Shown here one piece after another: positions 1 to 7,541 of a stretch of DNA of 28,953 nucleotides (positions are counted from its first letter, which is position 1; each line of letters opens with the position of its first letter). Both the position numbers and the translations under genes were made by a program. This stretch comes from Gemmatimonadota bacterium. Its GTDB lineage: Bacteria; Gemmatimonadota; Gemmatimonadetes; Gemmatimonadales; GWC2-71-9. Where the stretch lies: assembly GCA_017889745.1 (NCBI GenBank), contig JAGGAG010000043.1, forward strand, positions 1 through 28,953, given 5' to 3'. The notes beneath the pieces were generated by a model that worked only from the letters and a program-made list of their open reading frames with translations, ran no database searches and was not told where the DNA came from.

Positions 1-395
1 GTCCGCTCGGCCAACGTGCTGCCGTCGATCACCTTGACGATCTTGGGTCGCCGCGGGTCGGGCTTCGTGTCCAGGATGTGGATGCGCGATGAGTGGATGC
101 CTGGCACCACGAGGTACCGCCGCTCGACGTGCGGATTCGGCTGGTGACCGCAGAGGTGGGCGCTGCACGCGTTCCAGCCGAAGTGGTGCAGCTCGTCGCC
201 TGGCGCAGGCATGTCGACCCGCGCAACGAGGCGGCCACAGGTGGGGGAGCCCGGCTTCACGTCCACCACGCCCAGGGCATCCGGCCGGGCGTGCGCGGGA
301 TCGATGATCGCTACATAGGCGAGCTCTTCGGGCGGTGCCTCCATCGCCAGAATCGGCGAGGGATAGAAGGTGGGATCGGGCTTGAGGACTGGCAT
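1..395 (-). CDS. Selenium-binding protein / methanethiol oxidase (SBP56 family), N-terminal part
   Basis: The first 131 residues of an SBP56-family protein; the gene runs off the left edge. In bacteria this family includes methanethiol oxidase, which turns methanethiol into formaldehyde, H2S and H2O2, usually as a periplasmic metalloenzyme. The recognisable stretch is DELHHFGWNACSAH, which lines up with DELHHSGWNTCSSC of human SELENBP1, followed by SSRIHILDTKPDPRRPKI, matching SSRIYVVDVGSEPRAPKL. The Cys after SPT lies one residue from the position of human Cys57. The ATG at 395 is preceded by GGAGG about six bases upstream. No signal peptide is visible, so the start gives no support for export. 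The family is clear; the exact substrate is inferred. Confidence 0.9.
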   Translation of the reverse strand, partial: MPVLKPDPTFYPSPILAMEAPPEELAYVAIIDPAHARPDALGVVDVKPGSPTCGRLVARVDMPAPGDELHHFGWNACSAHLCGHQPNPHVERRYLVVPGIHSSRIHILDTKPDPRRPKIVKVIDGSTLAER

Positions 396-546
396 GGGAG
401 GCCTCCGGTTCAGGTACTCATGTAGTTCCTGTCATTGAGTAAGGCGCAAAAACGGGGAGAATCCCGACATCCACGCCAATTCTGCCCCTGCCGCCCCCGA
501 CCGCAACCCGAACAAACCCGCGACCCACCTCCCCCGACCCCCGACC

Positions 547-1806
547 CTACCGCCCAAACCGCCGGTGCTGCTCCCGCTCCAGCGATTCCCGCATGGCCGG
601 CGCCGCGATGGCGATCAGCGCCTTCGCCCGCTGCCGCAGGTTCTTGCCGTAGAGGTCCGCCACCCCGTGCTCCGTCACCACGTAGTGCACGTGCGCCCGG
701 GTCGTCACCACGCCGGCCCCGGGCTTGAGCCGGGCCACGATGCGTGATTCACCCCGCGACGTCATCGCTGGCAGCGTGATGATCGCCTTCCCCCCGGGCG
801 ACAGCGTGGCCCCGCGGATGAAGTCCATCTGCCCGCCGACGCCGGAATAGATCCGCTCGCCGATCGAGTCCGCCACCACCTGCCCCGTGATGTCCACCTC
901 GATTGCGCTGTTGATGGCTGTCATCTTCGGTTGCTGGCGGATGATCGACGTGTCGTTCACGTAGCTGCAGTCGCGCATCTCCACGGCCGGGTTGTCATCG
1001 ACGAAGTCGAACACCCGGCGCGTGCCAATCACGAAGCTCGCCACCGTCTTGTCCTTCTGCCGCCGCTTGTGCTCGTTGGTGACCACGCCGCTCTCGATCA
1101 GCGGCATCAGCCCGTCGCTGAACATCTCCGTGTGCACCCCGAGCCCCCGGTGCCCCGTGAGCGAGAGCAGCACCGCGTCCGGGATCGCGCCGATGCCCAT
1201 CTGCAGCGTGGCACCATCCTCCACCAGGTCGGCGATCGCCTGGCCGATGGCGCGCTCCACCGGACCCATCGCGGCCGGAACGTGCTCCGGCAGCGGCACG
1301 TCCACCGGCACCAGGGCGGCGAACCGGCTCACGTGCAGCGAACTGTCACCCAGCGTCCGCGGCATGCGGGGGTTCACCTGCGCAATCACGGTGGTTGCCG
1401 ACTCCGCCGCTGCCAGCGCCGTATCGACCGACGTGCCCAGCGATACGAAGCCGTGCTCGTCGGGCGGCGACACGTGCAGCAGCGCGACATCCAGCGGAAG
1501 CACCCCGTTCCGGAACAGCAGCGGGATCTCCGACAGGAACACCGGCAGGTAGTCCGCGCGCCTCTCCGCCACTGCCGCCCGCAGGTTGGCACCGCAGAAG
1601 AACGCGTTGGCGCGAAAGGACTTCGCGAATTCGGGCCGCACGTGGGGTGCATCGCCCTCGAGGTGCAGGTGCACCGTCTCCACCTGCTCCAGTTCGCCCG
1701 CCCGCCGCACCAGCGCGTCCAGCAGCACCGACGGCGTCGCCGCGCCCCCATGCACGAACACCCGCGTGTGCGAACGGACCAGCTTCACCGCCTCGTCTGC
1801 CGTCAT
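547..1806 (-). CDS. Acetyl-CoA hydrolase / 4-hydroxybutyrate CoA-transferase family protein
   Basis: A 419-residue class I CoA-transferase of the Cat1/4-hydroxybutyrate CoA-transferase type. These enzymes swap CoA between acyl groups through a glutamyl-CoA intermediate, or hydrolyse acetyl-CoA. Visible signatures are LQMGIGAIPDAVL (201-213), HTEMFSDG (225-232) with Glu227 as the probable catalytic glutamate, and the glycine loop SGVGGQMDF (321-329). The length fits the family (about 430). The ATG at 1806 has a strong GGAGGAG just upstream. The gene is divergent from the DUF3365 lipoprotein, with a 106-bp shared promoter region. Sequence alone does not separate acetate, succinate, propionate or 4-hydroxybutyrate use, so the substrate is left open. 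Confidence 0.92.
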   Translation of the reverse strand: MTADEAVKLVRSHTRVFVHGGAATPSVLLDALVRRAGELEQVETVHLHLEGDAPHVRPEFAKSFRANAFFCGANLRAAVAERRADYLPVFLSEIPLLFRNGVLPLDVALLHVSPPDEHGFVSLGTSVDTALAAAESATTVIAQVNPRMPRTLGDSSLHVSRFAALVPVDVPLPEHVPAAMGPVERAIGQAIADLVEDGATLQMGIGAIPDAVLLSLTGHRGLGVHTEMFSDGLMPLIESGVVTNEHKRRQKDKTVASFVIGTRRVFDFVDDNPAVEMRDCSYVNDTSIIRQQPKMTAINSAIEVDITGQVVADSIGERIYSGVGGQMDFIRGATLSPGGKAIITLPAMTSRGESRIVARLKPGAGVVTTRAHVHYVVTEHGVADLYGKNLRQRAKALIAIAAPAMRESLEREQHRRFGR

Positions 1807-1912
1807 CTACTCCTCCGGGGTACTCTCACGCAGCATTCATCGTGCGCTCACGCCTGGGTGCGTAGCATGCCATCATCGATGGCCATCGCTCTCGAGCAAG
1901 GGACATGTCCGC

Positions 1913-2524
1913 ATGCGATTCGCTCCCGGAATTCCCGCCCTGCTGCCCGGCCTCCTCCTTCTGGGGTGCGGCGGGCTGCGTGCGCCATCATCCCGGACAC
2001 CAGCGATCGATTCGGCTGGGGTTGCTCAGGCCCGCGCCGCGGCGTCCGACCTCGGCAGCGACCTGATGGGGATGCTCTCCAGTGAAATGGCGCGCGGTGG
2101 GCCTGCGGCCGCCGTCGCAGTGTGTGCCGATTCCGCGCAGGAGCGAACGGCGCGACACCAGCAGGCCGGCGTCCAGGTCCGCCGCATCGGTACCCGCGTC
2201 CGCAACCCGGCCAACACCCCGGACTCCCTTGAGGCGCTCGTGCTGGCCGCGTTCGCCGCGGGCCTCACGACCGGCCGGCTGCCGATGGACACGGCATTTG
2301 TGCAACCCCTCGCGAGTGGAGGCTACGAACTCCGCTATCTCCGCCCCATCCAGGTACAGGAGAAGTGCCTGGCGTGTCACGGGCCCGCCGATCGGCTGGC
2401 GCCCGGCGTCCTCGACCTGATTGCGGCCCGCTACCCAGCCGATCGCGCAATGGGTTACGCCGTCGGTGATCTGCGGGGGGCCATTACGGTCCGCCTGGCC
2501 ATGCCGCTGGCGCCAGCAAGATGA
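1913..2524 (+). CDS. DUF3365 (Tll0287-like) c-type haem lipoprotein
   Basis: A 203-residue secreted haem-binding protein of the DUF3365/Tll0287-like family, which are often proposed redox sensors or small electron carriers. The N-terminus has a hydrophobic signal and lipobox (LLLLGC, Cys19), so it should be lipid-anchored. A single haem attachment site CLACH lies at 152-156, inside the family context of RPIQVQEKC and LACHGPAD. The conserved VCAD (70-73) is also present. The reading frame is open further upstream, but the ATG at 1913 is chosen because it starts exactly at the signal peptide. The partner is unknown. A role in redox sensing is inferred from the family. Confidence 0.88.
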   Translation: MRFAPGIPALLPGLLLLGCGGLRAPSSRTPAIDSAGVAQARAAASDLGSDLMGMLSSEMARGGPAAAVAVCADSAQERTARHQQAGVQVRRIGTRVRNPANTPDSLEALVLAAFAAGLTTGRLPMDTAFVQPLASGGYELRYLRPIQVQEKCLACHGPADRLAPGVLDLIAARYPADRAMGYAVGDLRGAITVRLAMPLAPAR

Positions 2525-2693
2525 CGCCGGGCACTGCCCCCGTCTCACCCCTCCTGCGGTTGCACGGCATGATAGCCCGCCCCACCCGATCAGGGCGAGT
2601 CGCTGCCCCTAGCCTCGCCCGGAACACGCGTGCACCTTTGACCCACGTCGTCCTTCACAACGGGTCACCGATGCGCTTCGCGCGTTCCGCAGG

Positions 2694-3200
2694 ATGACCG
2701 TCACCTCCGACCGCCTCCGCGCAGCACTTGCCGACCGCTATCGGATCGAGCGTGAACTCGGCCAGGGCGGCATGGCCACCGTCTACCTCGCCGAAGACCT
2801 GAAGCACGGCCGCAGGGTGGCGATCAAGGTCCTCCACCCCGAGTTGAGCGCCGTCATCGGCGGCGATCGCTTCCTCGCCGAGATCAAGGTCACCGCCAAC
2901 CTGCAGCATCCGCACATCCTTGGATTGATCGATTCCGGCGAAGCCGATGGCCTGCTGTACTACGTCATGCCATTCGTGGCCGGGGAATCCCTGCGGAACC
3001 GCCTTGTCCGCGAGAAGCAACTCCCGATCGATGACGCCGTCCGGCTCTCGAAGGAAGTGGCCAGCGCCCTCGACTACGCCCACCGGCAGGGCGTCGTGCA
3101 CCGCGACATCAAGCCCGAGAACATCCTCCTAATCGCCAGATTGCGCTCACGCCCGACGGCGGCACGGTGCTCTTCGTCGCCGTGGGCTCCGACGGCGTGA
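2694..3200 (+). pseudogene. Serine/threonine kinase N-terminal fragment (truncated after the catalytic loop)
   Basis: This reads as a normal Hanks-type kinase up to about residue 146 and then collapses. Present are the glycine loop ELGQGGMATV (21-30), catalytic lysine in VAIKVL, HPHILGLIDSG, LLYYVMPFV and the catalytic loop HRDIKPEN (136-143). The DFG motif, activation segment, APE motif and whole C-lobe are missing. After ENILL the frame turns into unrelated low-complexity residues to position 3200. Those last ~50 bases are really the downstream beta-propeller frame read out of register. Without DFG and the activation loop the fragment cannot be an active kinase. It is most likely the head of a single kinase-transmembrane-PD40 receptor whose middle was deleted near 3126-3134. 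An assembly collapse is the alternative explanation. Confidence 0.8.
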
Positions 3201-4741
3201 ACCGCCTGCTGACTCAGCCCCTCTACTCCACCGAGGCCACGGTCATTCCCGGCATCGAGGGGCTTTCGAGCCCGGTGGTGTCGCCCGATGGACGCTGGGT
3301 TGTCGGCTTGATCCCCGGCAAGAGCCCCATGCGATACAGCATGACCGGTGGCGCCGGCGTCCAGCTGCCCGAGGCCGTCACGCCCGCCTTCGCTGGCTGG
3401 GACAACGATGGAACCTTCTGGTTCAGCGGCGCGAATGATCGTGGGCTGGCACGAATGAAGGGTGATTCCATCATACCCGTATTCCCCGACAGGACGGCGC
3501 GGCTGCAGCTCGATCAGATCCTCCCCGATGGGCACACGCTGCTCATGCAGCGGAGGCCGGGTGGCGCCTCCACGTCACCGGTACTGCTCTTCGACCTCAA
3601 GTCCGGGCAGGAGACACCGCTCATCGACCTGCCCGTCGTTGAAGTGCGCTACACCTCGGGGTACCTCGTCTATACCCAGGCCGACGGTACGATGCACGCC
3701 GTCGGCTTCGATCCGAACAGCCGTCGAATCACCGGCAGCAGTATCCCCGTCGCGACTGGCGTGTCGGTCACCGGCACCGGCATTGCACAGATGGCCGTGG
3801 CGCCCAACGGCACAGTGGCTTACGTCCCCGAGGAACCACGCAGCCTGGTCTTCGCCGATCGCGGCGGGAACACGCGGCTCGCCACGCCGGAGCGGCACAA
3901 CTTCCACGCCCCCAACTTCTCGCCCGACGGGCGGCGTCTCTCGCTCGACTTCAATTCCGCCGACGGGCGCGACGTCTGGATCCTCACGCTCGACCAGGGC
4001 ACCCTCTCGCGCGCCACCTTCGACCGCGATGGGCACGACGCCACCTGGACTCCCGATGGGCGCTTCATCACCTACACATCTTCGAAGAGCGGCGCGTTTG
4101 GCATCTACCGCACGCGGCCCGGCAACGCCGAGCCTGCCGAGTCGCTCTTCGCGTCGGCGAGCCTGAGTTACACCGGGCTCTGGCTCCCTGACGGCAGCGG
4201 CATGGTCGCCACCGCAGACAACCTGCGACCCTCGTCCCGCACCGACATCGGGCTGGTGCAGAACGGCGGCCGCGGCCCCGTCGTGCCCCTCGTCGCCTCG
4301 CCCTTTGTGGAGTCGTATCCGGCGATTTCCCCCGACGGGCGCTGGCTGGCCTTCGTGTCCGACCAGTCCGGGCAGCAGCAGGTCTATCTCCGCCCGATTG
4401 ATGGACAGGGAGACCAGGTGCAGGTATCGCAGACTGGCGGCAGTGAGCCGGTGTGGGCACCCGGCGGAAGCGAAGTCTTCTTTCGGGGCGTGGTCGATGG
4501 ACAGGCCGAGCTGATGTCGGCCACGGTCCGGACGTCGCCGCAGCTCGAGGTCACCGGGCGGCGGTCACTCTTCCCGGTGCCGGACATGGTCGGCACCAAT
4601 CCGCACACCAACTACGGCATCTCGCCCGACGGAAAGACCTTCGTCATGGTGAGCCGCAGTCCGGCCACCAGGATCATGGTGATCCAGAACCTGCCCGCGC
4701 TCGTGCAGCGCCTCCAGGGAAGTGCTGCCCCCGCGCCGTAG
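3167..4741 (+). CDS. PD40/TolB-like beta-propeller fragment, former sensor domain of the upstream kinase
   Basis: A 524-residue beta-propeller with repeated PD40/TolB blades: SPDGRWVVG, SPDGRRLSLDF, TPDGRFITYTSSKSGAFG, SPDGRWLAFVSDQSG and SPDGKTFVMVSR. In Gemmatimonadota-type receptors this domain follows a kinase domain and one transmembrane helix. Here neither the helix nor a signal peptide is present. The same frame is open back to about 3131 and already reads as propeller (QIALTPDGGTVLFVA) before the GTG at 3167. That start is therefore only formal, and the domain is better seen as the tail of the broken gene at 2694. It has no ribosome binding site of its own. It may not be expressed, or would be cytoplasmic if it were. 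The gene ends 26 bp from the convergent cupredoxin-like gene. Confidence 0.7.
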   Translation: MLFVAVGSDGVNRLLTQPLYSTEATVIPGIEGLSSPVVSPDGRWVVGLIPGKSPMRYSMTGGAGVQLPEAVTPAFAGWDNDGTFWFSGANDRGLARMKGDSIIPVFPDRTARLQLDQILPDGHTLLMQRRPGGASTSPVLLFDLKSGQETPLIDLPVVEVRYTSGYLVYTQADGTMHAVGFDPNSRRITGSSIPVATGVSVTGTGIAQMAVAPNGTVAYVPEEPRSLVFADRGGNTRLATPERHNFHAPNFSPDGRRLSLDFNSADGRDVWILTLDQGTLSRATFDRDGHDATWTPDGRFITYTSSKSGAFGIYRTRPGNAEPAESLFASASLSYTGLWLPDGSGMVATADNLRPSSRTDIGLVQNGGRGPVVPLVASPFVESYPAISPDGRWLAFVSDQSGQQQVYLRPIDGQGDQVQVSQTGGSEPVWAPGGSEVFFRGVVDGQAELMSATVRTSPQLEVTGRRSLFPVPDMVGTNPHTNYGISPDGKTFVMVSRSPATRIMVIQNLPALVQRLQGSAAPAP

Positions 4742-4767
4742 AGCGCCCGCCTGCCCGGCTTGCCCGT

Positions 4768-5604
4768 TCAGTCGATCCTGAACACCTGCATCATCCCCCG
4801 CTCCGCATGATTCATCTTCTCGTCCTTCGCCCGGAAGAAGCAGAACATGCGGTAGGTGCCTGGCGTGAACGTCGCCGTCATCACCGTCGTGTCGCCCGGA
4901 GCGAGGTCCGCCACGCCGCCGTAGTTCTCCCACGGCGACGGCCCCTTCGGCTCGGCGCTGTCCGCGCGTGCCCTGGCCTGCTCCAGCGTGAACCCATCCT
5001 TGAGCCGTGAGATGATCATTTCGTGCGGCTGGTCGCTTGGATTGGTGACGCGGATCGTCCGCAAGCCCGCTGCAAGAGGGGCGGAGACCTCGAATCCGAA
5101 GCTGACGAGTCGAACTTCAAGGTCTGGTTGGGGCAGGGCGGTCGAAGGCGCCGTACCACGCACAATGAGCTCCTTGACCATCCCCTTGGCAAAGTGCGGC
5201 TCGTGGTCGGGCGCGCTGAAGTAGCAGAGCATCACGTACACCCCGGGAACAAGCCGCAGGGTATACTCCGGCCTCGTCCCCGCCTTCGACGTCACCCCGC
5301 CCCCCACCGACTTCACCCAGGACGAGTCGTAGGCATCCTCGCCCGCCGCCATCAGGTCCCCGATCCGCTTTCCCTGCTCGAGTCGTACGAGGTCGAGCAC
5401 GTGCGGCGCTTCGCTCGCGAGCTCGAGTCGGAACGTGACCCGCCCCGCGGGTACCGTGTCCGGCCCCTGGAAGAAGTAGTCACCAAGCGTATAGTCGATC
5501 ACCGGCAGCTCCGGCGCTGGCTCCGGCCGGCAGGAAAGCGATGAACCGAGGATCAGCAGGCAGCAGGACACACGCGCGAATCCCCGGTTCATCATTTCCC
5601 CCAT
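4768..5604 (-). CDS. Exported tandem cupredoxin-like protein
   Basis: A 278-residue exported protein built from two similar cupredoxin-like halves (about 40-150 and 165-278). Each half carries the ligand order of a type 1 copper site: His68, Cys127, His137, Met142 in the first and His194, Cys255, His266, Met271 in the second. The Cys lies in matching strands (YVMLCYF and YRMFCFF). The N-terminus is a hydrophobic export signal ending in SSLSC, a weak lipobox, so a lipid anchor is possible but not certain. The ATG at 5604 is chosen for the AGGTGG about eight bases upstream; two more ATGs follow at 5595 and 5592. A role in periplasmic electron transfer or copper binding is inferred. The next minus-strand gene upstream ends 28 bp away, so the two may be co-transcribed. 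Confidence 0.82.
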   Translation of the reverse strand: MGEMMNRGFARVSCCLLILGSSLSCRPEPAPELPVIDYTLGDYFFQGPDTVPAGRVTFRLELASEAPHVLDLVRLEQGKRIGDLMAAGEDAYDSSWVKSVGGGVTSKAGTRPEYTLRLVPGVYVMLCYFSAPDHEPHFAKGMVKELIVRGTAPSTALPQPDLEVRLVSFGFEVSAPLAAGLRTIRVTNPSDQPHEMIISRLKDGFTLEQARARADSAEPKGPSPWENYGGVADLAPGDTTVMTATFTPGTYRMFCFFRAKDEKMNHAERGMMQVFRID

Positions 5605-5632
5605 CGGCTGATCCACCTGGCTCCAGTCCCCT

Positions 5633-5794
5633 CTACCTCTTCTTCTTGCCCTTTTCCGCCCTGCTCTTCGTCCGCATGTCGGCGGCCTGCGCACGCTTGT
5701 AGGTCTGGATGTCCTTGAACCGGCCCTTCGCGTCACGCACGGCGTAGAGCTTGGTGCCACTTACGCTGCGGTGTGTCGTCCGCTTGCCCGCCAT
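5633..5794 (-). CDS. Small basic hypothetical protein (53 aa)
   Basis: A 53-residue, very basic protein that starts MAGKRTTHRSVSGTKLYAV and ends in KGKKKR. The core LYAVRDAKGRFKDIQTYKRA looks like a short conserved module that I recall from small unannotated proteins in many bacteria, but I cannot name a function. The charge suggests nucleic acid or ribosome contact, which is speculation. The start is well supported: AGGAGG lies six bases before the ATG at 5794. It is 28 bp upstream of the cupredoxin-like gene on the same strand, and divergent from the small membrane peptide at 5947. Confidence 0.75.
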   Translation of the reverse strand: MAGKRTTHRSVSGTKLYAVRDAKGRFKDIQTYKRAQAADMRTKSRAEKGKKKR

Positions 5795-5946
5795 GGAAGC
5801 CTCCTGTGTCTGGGGAGCACGACCGGCAAAGACACGGCCGCTCCCGCAATGTGGTGGCCGCGGCGCGGAATCGAAAGCCAGGATCCCGCTTCGTAATCGG
5901 GCCCGCGGCCGATGGCGGGCGCCGGTACCGCGACGCATCTTCCCGC

Positions 5947-6060
5947 ATGCACTCTCCCCGCCCCACGCGCGCTGCCGCCATACTCTCCGACATCCAGTTC
6001 TGGGTTCCCGTTGCCGTCCTCGCCGCCGGTGCGCTCGTGCTCTTCTGGGTCAGCCGGTGA
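5947..6060 (+). CDS. Putative 37-residue single-pass membrane peptide upstream of the sugar transporter
   Basis: A short reading frame encoding 37 residues with one clear hydrophobic helix (FWVPVAVLAAGALVLFWV) after a basic N-terminus, giving a predicted N-in orientation. Its TGA (6058-6060) overlaps the GTG start of the transporter gene (6057) as GTGA, the usual sign of translational coupling. I see no strong ribosome binding site before the ATG at 5947, which lowers confidence. It could be an accessory subunit of the transporter or only a coupling leader. It has no family I recognise. Confidence 0.5.
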   Translation: MHSPRPTRAAAILSDIQFWVPVAVLAAGALVLFWVSR

Positions 6061-7328
6061 GTAACCGGCCGCCCGATCTGGCCGGACGTCGTCGTGCGCT
6101 GCGCACCGCCGGCCTCATGAGCGGCGTCGCAGCCGGTGCCTGGCTCGGTGCCGCCGAGGCCCCGGCCAAGCTCGTGTCCACCGGACTGAGCCCGGTCACG
6201 GTGTCGCTCGTCATGGTGTGCGGAGTCTTCCTCGCCCGCTGGAGCCTCCCTGCCCTGCTGCAGGGAACCTCCGCCGTCGGCGCCGACGTGCGGCAGGCAC
6301 CGCACCTCGTCATCTGGGCCATCCTCGCCGGCAGCCTCTGGTCCGTTGCGAACACGCTCACCGTCTACGCCATCCGCGACGTCGGCCTGAGCATCGCCTT
6401 TCCGCTCTGGAACTCGAACAGCCTTCTTGGCATCCTCTGGGGCGCGCTCTTCTTCGGTGAACTGCGCGGCGCCACCGCCCGCCAGCGTACCGGCGTGCTC
6501 GGCGGCACGGTGGCCATGTGCGCCGGCGCCACCCTCCTGGCACTCGCCTCTACCCACGAGGCAGCGCATGGCTCGGCAGCGCGCGGCGTCATCGCAGCGC
6601 TCTGCGCCGGCGCCCTCTGGGGCACCATGTACATCCCCTATCGCAAGGCGTACCTCACCGGCATGTCACCGCTGGCGTTCGTCACCTTCTTTACGGTGGG
6701 TGAGCTCGCCTGCATGGGTATCATCGCGCTCAGCATCAACGGCTCATCCACCACCGCCACGGAACTGGCTGCCGCGCGCGGCGTGCTCTTCTGGCTCATG
6801 CTCGGCGGGTTCGTCTGGGTCATCGGCGACCTCTTCCAGCAGTACGCCGCCAAGTACGTCGGCATCAGCCGCGGCATTCCCCTGTCGAACACCAACCAGC
6901 TCTGGGGCCTCCTCTGGGGCACCCTCGTCTTCGGCGAACTCCGCCGGAGCGGCGCCTCCCTGCCCCTCGTCGTCGCCGGCTCGCTCGTCATGGCCATCGG
7001 CGCTGCCGCCGTGGCACTCGCCACCACCGGCGATACCGAGCACGAGCAGTGGCGTGAAGCCGCCGAGCGCGAGGCCCGCCGCTATGGCGTGGACATCGAG
7101 TGGGTTCGCGCGCGTCTCGTCGGCACCGCCTCGGCGCCGGTCAGGCGCACCTGGATCGACTGGACCCTGGTCGCCTTCTCCACCGCGGTGTTCGTGTGGC
7201 TGGCCCGGGCCGCGGAGACCCCCGCCCTGGCCATGAACCTGCGCTGGGTCGCCGTCCTGTGTATCGTGTCTGTCGCGCTGCTCGCCGCCGCAGGATGGAA
7301 CCTGTGGCGCACGACGCGGTTCAATTAG
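6057..7328 (+). CDS. GRP/EamA-type sugar transporter, multi-spanning membrane protein
   Basis: A 423-residue polytopic membrane protein of the drug/metabolite transporter superfamily, closest in look to the GRP glucose/ribose uptake family. It shows the two-fold repeat expected: PLWNSNSLLGILWGALFFGEL (about 120-140) and IPLSNTNQLWGLLWGTLVFGEL (about 280-300), each followed by a small-residue-rich helix. The usual GRP protein has about 290 residues and ten helices. This one adds about 35 N-terminal residues and a C-terminal extension with a charged linker and two more helices. The GTG start at 6057 is chosen from the GTGA overlap with the peptide gene and because the frame upstream is not protein-like. 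Sugar uptake is a family-level guess; another metabolite is possible. Confidence 0.82.
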   Translation: MSNRPPDLAGRRRALRTAGLMSGVAAGAWLGAAEAPAKLVSTGLSPVTVSLVMVCGVFLARWSLPALLQGTSAVGADVRQAPHLVIWAILAGSLWSVANTLTVYAIRDVGLSIAFPLWNSNSLLGILWGALFFGELRGATARQRTGVLGGTVAMCAGATLLALASTHEAAHGSAARGVIAALCAGALWGTMYIPYRKAYLTGMSPLAFVTFFTVGELACMGIIALSINGSSTTATELAAARGVLFWLMLGGFVWVIGDLFQQYAAKYVGISRGIPLSNTNQLWGLLWGTLVFGELRRSGASLPLVVAGSLVMAIGAAAVALATTGDTEHEQWREAAEREARRYGVDIEWVRARLVGTASAPVRRTWIDWTLVAFSTAVFVWLARAAETPALAMNLRWVAVLCIVSVALLAAAGWNLWRTTRFN

Positions 7329-7374
7329 TCGGAGCAATGGCGCCGGGATCCACCGGTCAATGGTACGGAGCGAA

Positions 7375-7472
7375 GCCGAGGTGCCCCTCCGAAAAGGTCT
7401 GGCTGCCGGGTGGACCTGAGAGTGGCTCTCAGAAACCCGGCCCCGAGGACCTTTGAGGAGGGGCACCTCGGC
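7375..7472 (+). repeat. Intergenic hairpin repeat, copy 1
   Basis: A 98-nt element with perfect 16-bp outer arms (7375-7390 with 7457-7472). Nested inside are three further pairings: 7393-7399 with 7448-7454, 7405-7411 with 7435-7441, and 7416-7422 with 7426-7432, closing on a TGG loop. A GA/GA internal loop separates the first two stems. Copy 2 lies at 12228-12323 in the same orientation. Both are followed by CTGAGCGA. It sits 46 nt after the sugar transporter stop, so it could be a terminator-like 3' structure, a REP/MITE-type mobile palindrome or a small RNA. Confidence 0.8.
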
Positions 7473-7541
7473 TGAGCGAAGATCCTTGAGGACGGGCCCC
7501 CCGGCGCGCTCCCGCAAACCACTATCAAGCCCAAGGTCAAC

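Noticed and set aside
931..2085. Long open frame on the plus strand opposite the CoA-transferase
   Set aside because: Arg/His-rich composition with no motif, lying antisense to a clear enzyme; high-GC DNA keeps antisense frames open.
2671..2693. ATG at 2671 as an alternative start for the kinase fragment
   Set aside because: It is out of frame with the kinase and leads to no protein-like sequence.
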